Shown here: positions 1 through 7,500 of the stretch, piece by piece
How the letters are laid out: every line of letters starts with the position of its first letter
Position numbering within the stretch: the stretch's first letter is position 1
Origin: Dipylidium caninum
Taxonomy: Eukaryota > Platyhelminthes > Cestoda > Cyclophyllidea > Dipylidiidae
NCBI GenBank assembly: GCA_017562135.1
Contig: QEYB01001046.1
Location: 1,178,001 to 1,242,000 of the forward strand
DNA length: 64,000 bases
Direction of reading: 5' to 3'
Program-made: the position numbers and the translations under genes
The notes under the pieces: model-generated
Seen by the model: only the letters and a program-made list of their open reading frames with translations
What the model was told of the DNA's origin: nothing
The model's database searches: none

Positions 1-229
1 GAAATCCAATCGGATGACACTTAATGTGGAGGCCATAATAACAGTAAGTCGCCTGACATAAACATAAAATATATAAGTGGATTTCAAAGTATACCAGTAG
101 AAATGTTCCTTCAAGAAGGGAAGTTAGATGCCACTTTGATGACTTTGGCCAATATTCAAAAAACGAAACCTCTAAGTTAATAATGAATTATAAGTGCAAT
201 GATCTGAAAGGCCAGTTTAGCAGAGCTAC

Positions 230-450
230 CTTGCAGAAAAGGGATACTATCCATGGAACGACTTCGAGAAGGCGGCGACAACAGCCATGAAGGATGTTTG
301 TTCCAAATAACCCCTGGAGTGAGGAGTGGAGAAAAAGGATTAAAATGGCTTCGAGAGACGTGGTCGTCGACCGATGACAGGAGACATGAGGCGAAATGAG
401 GACTAAAATAGGGGATCTCCTCGGAAGGGGTGATAGACGACGAGGTAGAA
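230..450 (-). CDS. Possible Ser/Pro-rich exon of the RPS6KC1-like gene
   Basis: This open stretch of about 73 codons on the minus strand starts after a strong acceptor (CCGTCTTTTTCAG) and ends at an AG|GTAGCT donor. It is rich in Ser, Pro and Phe (for example SSSITPSEEIPYFSPHF). RPS6KC1 proteins have a long Ser-rich insert between the pseudokinase and kinase halves, so the position and composition fit. No conserved motif proves membership. Confidence 0.35.
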
Positions 451-3400
451 CTGAAAAAGACGGACATACGTCGTGAGGAATGGAGTACAAGAGCTTTACA
501 TAATTCGAGCGACAATGATTATGAGGTGAATCCAGGTTAACTAAGCGAAAAGGCCTTTGTAAATCAACCACTTGAAACCGTGATGTGGGTAGAAGCTGGA
601 AAATGGGAAAAAGGCAAGGAAAAAGTAAGAACACACATATTAAGTAAACCAAGAAAAAACGAAATAGTAGAACGTTTAGATAAATTTAATGAGAGAATTG
701 TTCAAATTAAACCACATTGTATTTGAATCCTACGAGATAAAGCAATACAACAATTAAGAAGGATGGTTAAATATCGATGAAGTACCACAAAAAAGTGTCA
801 TTAAAATACGCTTTTGATTTCAGTATGGATAATGAACACGAGAGATAACCGGAAACCAAAAGACGTCGAAATAGGATAGATTTTCGTATTTTAAACATGC
901 GTCATAAATATAGAAAACAAGCCATAACTTGATTTATGTCCATTGCAATCGCATAAATGAAACCGGAAAGAAATCAGCCAATTTGTGGCAAGTCATAGTA
1001 AGAAATGAGACAGTCTTGGGAATAGTTGTATAAACGTCAGAGATCGCGCTTATATTACAACTAGTAGAAACAAAAAAGGCCGTCGTTAATGGTAAGCACC
1101 TCCACAACCCGTTTAAATGGGCTTTACAGAAAATGGGGTAGAATTTATTCTAAGAAATAATGCATTATGACGATGAAGAGGTGAAATACCTACCTGTCAT
1201 AACCTCGCGGAATAAATACATCCGTCAGATTTTGTAAAGCTGTGCAGTCAACATCTTAAGCAACAAAAGAACAAGACAAAATATAGGTTATCAATGAAAT
1301 ACCAAGAGAATAAAAAATGGGTCAGTAATTTGCGTTTTATTAATACGCAAGGGAAGTTAAAAATAACAAACAATAAAGAATTGGTTTCTGGGAGGACTAG
1401 TACGACATAGAGGACCACAAATACGCGCAATAATTAAGATATAACTTTTACTTCTACTTGGCTTAGACACCTAAAAACCCCAGATAGCATTCGCGAAAGA
1501 AATACAGGGCCAGGTATGATAGAAACCGCCTTTCAGTGGGGCGATAGTATACATGACAGTCAATGATATATTAAATCTTTTATTCCCTCGTTATGCATGC
1601 TTTAGGCCAGTCTATGGCAACATATACGCATAAAATGTCTCTGCATTTGCAAAGTCCAAAAATTATGGATCGTAAAATCTGAACACAACCGTTTGCGACT
1701 ACTTCCGCTGCCAAGTTTTTAAAGTACTTCTTCTACAAACATCCCTCCGCTCTTAACACACGTCCCAAGTGCCGTTGTCCCGCTCCATTAGGATTAAGTA
1801 GCATTAGATCCACATAACACTCACAAATATTGCCCATTTAGGTGAAAAAATCCATTAATCTTGATGGAAATAAATAATTACATGAGCCTAGTAAGCCTAC
1901 ATAAAAAGATGGTATTAAACTTGCCACTTTCCCCCTTTTTTCCATCCCTTGCGGCATCCACCGTGTTTAGGCAAAGCGCAACCATTTCACGAAACCTCAC
2001 CGACCTCGCTTTGCACCAGGAGAGGTGTTTCAGAGCCAACATTGAGGCTCTCCGCAACCGAGACCCTGTACGGGGCTCATGTCCAAGTAGGGTGGAAATA
2101 CGTTGGTGGATGTAGGCTGAGAGCCAGTCGACCAACCGCAACTCTCCTCGTGGCCGTTCCACCAATAGGAAGAGACGACGGTTGTCTGAGCTTTCCACCA
2201 ATCGATGAAGAGGTCTCATAAAGGCAACGTGACCCACGGGGAGGATGCATTCGGATAGTGCCGACGGTTTCAAACTCGCCGACGTAATTGTTATGATAGG
2301 TTGATTTCTCGTCTTCGAAGGGAGACTACGCGACTGAATGGATAATTAAGGAATTTCTTTCATTAGATTACTTTGTAAAAAAACAATGTATGATTTGTAG
2401 AACCCAATGACTTACACACCTTCAAAAAGCATTAAAAAGAGCGGAAAAGTAGCGTTTTGTTGTATACTGAATTGATATAATGGATCGGACTTTCAAAATA
2501 TGTTTTATGGTGTATAGCAGGCACTTTCTAACAGACTAAAGAGATAAAATCTAGGACACCTCATATAATCAGGAGCACCGAAATGGGTTTAGGCATTTGA
2601 AAACGGAGAGAATAGTGATCATCACCCATATTAAGATGTTCTGTAATGAACTAAAACATTGATTATGGGATATGATTATCTAGTAAGTATTGTGACGTTT
2701 AAGGGTATGAGGGTAATTTCTCTCCAGACACAAATGTCAAATAGCTAAGGAAGGAAAACAGTCCTTAAGCCGATGGCAATAAATAACTCGGTATAACAGT
2801 TAGGAATCGATTCTTCACAGCGTTGGCGAAATAAAGTTTCAAAAAAGGCTGCATAAATAGTAGTTGATATATTGTGCTGAAAAGCAAACCAGATTGCTCA
2901 CAAAATGTTGTTCGCCTAAACTACATTGTTCACAAGGTGAGTTAAATCTAAAGTATCGATATGTGGAACCAAAACGAATAAGTCCTCGGGAAAGAACAAG
3001 TTCCACATGCCAATAGGGGTCAGAACACTAAAGGAACCTACCTTTAGCGTATACCTCACGGAAGTATTTGCATGGCTGCAAACAACAAGATCTTTCCCCT
3101 CAATATGACAGATCTTTAGTTTGCTGAGCTCCTCCGCAGAGCCAAACAGATTTGACAGTGCAGCATCCTGACACAGAGAAGCAAGGTTTGGGGAGACCTA
3201 AAACGAAAGTCAAAAATCCGCAACGCACCACCCAAGACGGGTAAAATTCTTTCTCTTCCTTTTTCACAAAAACAGTTGAATCCATTAAGAAATTTCTGTG
3301 AATGAACTCCGCTTTCTTTAGGCAAGCGGAAAGCAGACACCGATATTCTTCCTTCTTATCTGCCTCAGAATTAAGCCCATTTAAGAGGTAGGAAATGGCT

Positions 3401-4179
3401 CTTTTGTAGGACTTGAAGGCACTTTCCCATTTGCTACAACAAACAAACTTTTTCGCTGCTTGAAGTTCACAGATGATTTGAGAAATGGGTAAACCGAGGC
3501 GTTCCCACACTAAGGGTAAGGATTCTCCCTCAAGTTCACTGTCTGTGTCACTCGAGAGCGGAGAGTCTAGATGTTCTAAAACTACTGATTGTTGTGGCAG
3601 ATGCAAGCGACGAACACCGGTTTCAGGGAGAGTTAGAGGTGCTCTTTGGATTTGCGGTGCAATTTGTGAAGACAAATTAGGAAAAGGTGAAGAGGGTTGA
3701 GAAGAAAACCGCCCACTCATGTCTTCACAAAGGCGAAGACGGTTTGAAACACAGCCCGAGACGAAACGGGTAAAATACGTGTGACAATATAGATGCTCAT
3801 TAGAGGCAATAAATTTAACAAAATTGTCGAGAGATCTAAGGCGCGCCTCGACTACGGAGGAGTGGAAACGACCTAAAATAAAGGGATAAGGGAGAAAATA
3901 CGAAAGTACTTAAATAAGTTTCTTTTAAAAGAACAGGGAAAGGTTCATAGCAATCTAGAGCTTGATAGACCCTGGATAGTCGTCGATGAAGTTTGATGAA
4001 CTCGCTAAAGCGCTTATACAGCTGAAAGATGAACATATAGAAAGAAAGAAAACTACAATTTTCTCCTCACTATTGCCATTGGACAACCGTTGGATGACGA
4101 CCCTATAAACGGTGTATTTGCCATCCGGAACCAAAAGGGACTGATCGACACAGACAGTAATTTCTTTTCGATCGACCAT
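230..4179 (-). CDS. RPS6KC1: RPS6KC1-like PX-MIT-pseudokinase protein (partial, 3' end off left edge)
   Basis: The minus-strand gene model has exons 4179-4057, 4021-3910, 3872-3229, 3197-3060, about 2312-1930 and possibly 450-230. The first four join in frame. The PX domain (about residues 1-120) has the phosphoinositide-binding YKRFSEF arginine motif and a KETYLSRFHSS stretch. A Ser/Pro linker and a MIT domain follow (ELQAAKKFVCCSKWESAF to KKAEFIHRNF). Then come a short segment (GSAEELSKLKICHIEGKDLV) and an exon resembling the unusual kinase N-lobe of RPS6KC1 (RRLFLLVERP, VDWLSAYIHQ). In this family PX binds PtdIns3P on endosomes, and the first kinase-like lobe is degenerate. SNX15 shares PX plus MIT but has no kinase-like exon, so RPS6KC1 fits better. 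The C-terminal kinase domain is not in the window. Start: the ATG at 4179 lies 4 nt after a 3' splice site. Confidence 0.72.
451..1929. other. AT-rich non-coding stretch, probable intron
   Basis: The sequence is AT-rich with frequent stops in all frames. I see no exon, RNA gene or repeat. It lies between two proposed exons of the RPS6KC1-like gene and is probably intronic. Confidence 0.5.
1930..2312 (-). CDS. RPS6KC1: RPS6KC1-like pseudokinase exon
   Basis: This GC-richer island lies in AT-rich DNA and is open for about 125 codons. It begins TRNQPIITITSASLKPSALS and runs through GHVAFMRPLHRLVES, RRLFLLVERPRGEL and VDWLSAYIHQ. The order (basic segment, hydrophobic strand, FLLVERP hinge-like strand, then an alpha-D-like helix) matches the N-lobe to hinge region of RPS6KC1. 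No VAIK-type lysine is obvious, as expected of a degenerate lobe. The acceptor is CCCTTCGAAG. The left boundary is uncertain, with GT candidates at about 1920-1935. Confidence 0.55.
2313..3059 (-). other. Intron of RPS6KC1-like gene
   Basis: This is 747 nt of AT-rich sequence between the GTGAGG donor at 3059 and the TTCGAAG acceptor at 2313. No other feature is seen in it. Confidence 0.5.
3060..3197 (-). CDS. RPS6KC1: RPS6KC1-like exon 4
   Basis: This stretch of 46 codons stays in phase 0 after the 31-nt intron. It encodes a hydrophilic piece followed by GSAEELSKLKICHIEGKDLV, which resembles the strand before the RPS6KC1 pseudokinase lobe. A second acceptor (CTGTGTCAG, 21 nt before DAALSNLFG) is also in frame and could be used instead. 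The left end is either the GTGAGG donor taken here or a GTATAC donor 5 nt downstream. Confidence 0.5.
3229..3872 (-). CDS. RPS6KC1: RPS6KC1-like exon 3 (PX end, linker, MIT)
   Basis: The exon begins by completing a Ser codon, then reads RFHSSVVEARLRSLDNFVKF, which is the end of the PX domain. A Ser/Pro/Gln linker follows, then the MIT three-helix region (LQAAKKFVCCSKWESAF, YKRAISYLLNGL, LLSACLKKAEFI). The right boundary is a TTTTAG acceptor. The proposed left boundary is a GTGCGT donor at 3228, giving a 31-nt intron (3198-3228). If that intron is retained, the frame stays open to a stop at about 3100, so a shorter PX-MIT product is possible. Confidence 0.65.
3910..4021 (-). CDS. RPS6KC1: RPS6KC1-like exon 2 (PX core)
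   Basis: The exon encodes LYKRFSEFIKLHRRLSRVYQ and on to LLKETYL. The RF pair in YKRFSEF is the PX phosphoinositide-contacting motif. It ends in phase 1 at a GTACTT donor. A 37-nt intron (3873-3909, ending TTTTAG) follows. Confidence 0.7.
4057..4179 (-). CDS. RPS6KC1: RPS6KC1-like exon 1 (PX start)
   Basis: This exon has 41 codons from the ATG at 4179 and reads MVDRKEITVCVDQ to NSEEKI. It ends in phase 0 at a GTAGTT donor. A 35-nt intron (4022-4056, pyrimidine-rich, ending TTTCAG) follows. Removing that intron joins EEKI directly to LYKRFSEF, which restores the PX core. Confidence 0.7.
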
Positions 4180-4987
4180 CAACCTAACACAAAAATGCAG
4201 ATATAAGCGCGATTATTCGTAGCTGGTGTGTGGATGTAAAAGGGGTCAAGGTCAAAACTGGATATCAAAATCTTTACAGATATCTTGACAAGTTAAACAA
4301 ACCTGGTGTGTCTACAAAGCTATTCGTTTTCAAAAAACCTAGTGACGGAGAAATCGTACCCAAAATTAGAGGACGACGAACTAACCGCCACGTTTATGCG
4401 TCGCGCTCCCTCCCGACCTACAAAACTAAACTAAATGTATGATAAGTGTAATAAATAACTATTGCTTTCAATTTAAAAGTAATTGCGGAGCTAGTATTTG
4501 TTAATTTTTATACGTGCCAACGTTATGTACATAATTGCTTGCAGAAAAGCGCCTAAAGAAAATTTGTGTGCGCGGCTGTTGTCGCCGCGATTCGAGTTTG
4601 ATCGCTATTCCTTTTTTCTTTATGGCTATTTGTATATTAACTGAGAACAACTTTCTTGTGATGTTTGTTTACTCTTTCGTATCTGATCTAAGTCATTGTA
4701 TCTATTGTCGGCAAGCGTTCTTCTCTTGCTGACCTTTGTCGCAAATGGTCACCTAACACTTTTCTTACCTGGTGAGAGTAAGACCTTTTTGCGTGGGTTC
4801 GTCCTAGTATTTATGTGCACGCTTTTTCTCCAACTGCTTTTATAACTAAGTCGGTTTTTATATTTAATCATTACCTTGATTTTTTTCCCATTATTTATCA
4901 ATGACAAGTTACGCATTTTTTTCCCTGTTATTGTGTAACACTCTGTGCTAATAGCCAAAATTTACGGGGCTTTGGCTCTTTCAGAAA
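4180..4987. promoter_or_regulatory. Divergent intergenic region, RPS6KC1-like / COQ5
   Basis: The two start codons face away from each other across 808 bp. Both sides end in a splice-acceptor-like sequence: TTTTTGTGTTAG lies 4 nt before the minus-strand ATG and GGCTCTTTCAG lies 3 nt before the plus-strand ATG. The region should therefore hold 5' UTR introns or trans-splicing outrons plus a shared promoter. No TATA box is convincing. A short GTG-initiated open stretch at 4230-4442 shows no protein-like features. Confidence 0.4.
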
Positions 4988-5405
4988 ATGTATAGTTTTG
5001 CACGCTGCGTAATCCCTATCAAAATCTTACCGAGTCCAGCCGCTCGTCTCTTCGCCAGCACTCATTTTGGTTATCAAACTGTGGATGAGGCGGAGAAGCA
5101 AGGGAAAGTGAATAAAGTCTTCACTGGTGTGGCTCGAAAGTATGACATCATGAATGATGCTATGAGTGGGGGGATTCATCGGATCTGGAAGAATTTTTTT
5201 GTCTACCGGATCATGCCAACTTCTAATTTGTCTTTTCTGGACGTTTGTGGTGGGACTGGTGATATTGCTATGCGAATTGCAAAATTTTCTAAAAATTTGG
5301 AAAGTCCTTATGGTCCCACTATGCCGAAAATTACGGTTTGTGATATTAACTCGTCTATGATTGAAGTAGGCAAGGAAAGGGCTTCTGAAGCGGGGATGAC
5401 GGGAA
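4988..5405 (+). CDS. COQ5: COQ5 exon 1
   Basis: The exon encodes the transit peptide, the UbiE signature and SAM motif I. The ATG at 4988 is the first one after the acceptor-like CTTTCAG and precedes the basic leader. It ends in phase 1 at a GTAATA donor. Confidence 0.92.
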
Positions 5406-5964
5406 GTAATATGGGTTTTTTGCTCAATTTATGAATTTAGTCAATTGGGTTCAAGGAAATGCCGAGTCATTGCCATTTAAAGATAATCAATTTGATGTCT
5501 ATACCGTGGCCTTTGGAATTAGAAACTGTACTCACGTGGATAAGGTTAGTTACATCAGCAGTAGGCGCATTTTTCAGGTTCTTGAAGAGGCCTATCGTGT
5601 GCTTAAGCCCGGTGGGAGGTTCTTCTGCCTTGAATTTAGTCGAGTCAACAATCTCATCCTTCGGACGTAAGCTCTTGAAATGTGTGTAGCGTATTAGTTC
5701 TCGCTTATTTATATACACGTAACCTGAACTATTTGAGATGATTTGTTTTGCAGTATCTACGACGCCTATTCAATGCAAATAATCCCGATCATAGGGAAGG
5801 TGGTAGCCAACGATTGGCATTCGTACCGCTACCTGGTGGAGAGTATTCGACAATTTCCAAATCAGTATGAGTACGCGGGAATGATTGAAGATGCGGGTTT
5901 TGGAAACGTGGAATTCATCAACTACACATTCGGCGTCGCTGCCGTTCATATGGGTGTTAAATAG
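4988..5964 (+). CDS. COQ5: COQ5, mitochondrial 2-methoxy-6-polyprenyl-1,4-benzoquinol methylase
   Basis: This gene is complete: exons 4988-5405, 5441-5544, 5578-5666 and 5754-5964 join in frame to 273 codons plus TAG. COQ5 is the SAM-dependent C-methyltransferase of ubiquinone synthesis and works in the matrix-side CoQ complex. The N-terminus ([20 protein letters not shown]) is basic and lacks acids, as a mitochondrial presequence should. The UbiE signature [17 protein letters not shown] is at about residues 52-68. SAM motif I is [11 protein letters not shown], followed by the acidic motif [24 protein letters not shown] and the C-terminal [12 protein letters not shown] and MIEDAGF follow. Human COQ5 is 327 aa; here the leader is shorter. 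Two introns are only 35 and 33 nt. The next gene on the same strand starts 1.3 kb downstream. Confidence 0.95.
5441..5544 (+). CDS. COQ5: COQ5 exon 2
   Basis: The exon encodes [16 protein letters not shown] through [12 protein letters not shown]. The 35-nt intron 5406-5440 (GTAATA...ATTTAG) must be removed, because reading through it hits TGA at 5432. Confidence 0.92.
5578..5666 (+). CDS. COQ5: COQ5 exon 3
   Basis: The exon encodes [20 protein letters not shown] and then [10 protein letters not shown]. It follows a 33-nt intron (5545-5577, GTTAGT...TTTCAG) and ends at a GTAAGC donor. Family conservation places [12 protein letters not shown] directly after HVDK, which supports the splice. Confidence 0.92.
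5754..5964 (+). CDS. COQ5: COQ5 exon 4 (C-terminus)
   Basis: The exon starts after TTTTGCAG and encodes [20 protein letters not shown] to [10 protein letters not shown], with the TAG stop at 5962-5964. It contains the conserved [16 protein letters not shown] segment. Confidence 0.92.
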
Positions 5965-7305
5965 AGAACTAAATGGATTTTCAGTAATTATAATTCCTTA
6001 ATATATTTGACATCATTTGTATGCTACATAGTTCGATTTTTTTGGGTTTACCCAACACATTTCATTCAGCGACTTATTTGTTATACTCATATGATGCTTA
6101 TATTACTAGACGCTTCTAAGTGCAGCATTCTTGGTCTCAACTGCTCATTTTTTATCTACTAACACAGGCTGTGTCCATTCTCTCCCATCTGCCGAGTGTG
6201 AAAAAATATAGCCTACCTCACATCATGGGCTATTGACTTTAGGAAGGGCTCAGCGAGCTAAAGTGATGCGTAAAATATGTAAAATTCAATACGGTAATTA
6301 CTAATGAGCACTACCACTTTCACGGAGTTGGAATTGAAGTTTATAAAAATGCCACCGTAATATTATTGTTCTGGAATTTTAGGCGCTGTGTTGTAATTAG
6401 TCTTAAGGGAGCAAGACTAGGCATAAATGTCGAGCGAAAGTGGTCTTTGACATCAGTGACCAGAATAGGTTACTTAATGCTTTGGTGCCTTTTTAGTGAT
6501 TTTGTTAGCGTGGACTCGTTTCCAGTTATTTTCCCAGTTGGGAGCATACTTGGTTTTATAATAAAGTAAAGTGCACGGACGACGATCGAAAGTGAAGCGT
6601 TGCCTTTTAACATGAGGGAAGTAAGAAGGGTTCTTTGATATGAGACTTCATGAGTTTCGATGTTCGCTACTCTTTTCAAGATGCTTCTCGAAGCCTCTCA
6701 CTCGTTAGTGAGTGGATATATTTGGGATAGTTTTGCTTCAAAATCGAAAGACAGGGTCTGTTGCAGTTCAACCTTATTTCCAATCTTGGGACGTGTGACG
6801 GAAACGATTATGTTCTTATGGCAGAGAGAAGGACGTCAACTGAGAACTTTGATGCTACCTCGAAGGTATGGGCCAGCTTCTGAGCAGTAGGATTTGCTTT
6901 TTACTACATGGTGGATGTCATATGATTTGAGTGCGTATGATTTTCATCGATACTGCCGCAGCATGTTGAACTATAAATTGTCCCAGAAACAAGTGAAGAC
7001 AGTGGTGGAGGACCAACCAAAAGACCAAAAATTGCGTCAATTTTACCATGTATTAAAGTGGTTGATCTCAACGTGATATTAGCGAACTGTGGAACTTCGT
7101 ACACGTAGTGGAGGTTCTTTCTATGCGTAACTTTAGTAGACGTTGTGTCAGGAGCAAATTGCACCCTACATCACCCGCGTATAAAAATTATTTTAAGTTT
7201 GATAAATGGGATTTGATTTCATTGTGGAACATTTCCGCAGATTAACAAAGTCATAGCGCTGCTAGGTTGCGAAATTTGAGCAAAAACATGTACTCGTCTT
7301 TAAAG
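5965..7305 (+). other. Non-coding stretch between COQ5 and MTRR
   Basis: This is 1.3 kb of AT-rich sequence without recognisable exons. I looked specifically for flavodoxin-like FMN-binding motifs that would complete MTRR and found none. An AATAAA-like ATAATAAAG occurs near 6559, too far from COQ5 to assign. Confidence 0.5.
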
Positions 7306-7500
7306 TAACCAATTGGAACCAAGCCAAATGCACGGAGAAAACGGCGTGGATGTGTCCGGGGCCTTCGTTGCTCCCGGCGTGGTTTGCGCCACCGCTTCTA
7401 GTAACTCCTCCGAATCCCATGGTATCTCGCCCAAAGTTTTGAAATGCACCTTAAATTCAGTCCATCGTATTAACAAAGGCGGTACCAGGCACACTTATAT
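7306..7500 (+). CDS. MTRR: MTRR linker exon
   Basis: This exon encodes a Ser/Ala-rich linker, then SPKVLKCTLNSVHRINKGG, which leads into the FAD domain. It ends in phase 2 at GTAAGTC. The 5' boundary is either an acceptor at CTTTAAAG (7305) or translation starts at the ATG at 7328. An in-frame stop lies at 7301. Confidence 0.6.

Noticed and set aside
3100..3720. Gene 1 as a complete SNX15 homologue ending at 3100
   Set aside because: The C-terminal reading runs through a likely 31-nt intron, and splicing it leads into RPS6KC1-like segments. The short form remains possible only as an intron-retention product.
4230..4442. 70-codon plus-strand ORF between RPS6KC1-like and COQ5
   Set aside because: It starts at GTG, has no flanking acceptor or recognisable motif, and lies in the divergent promoter region.
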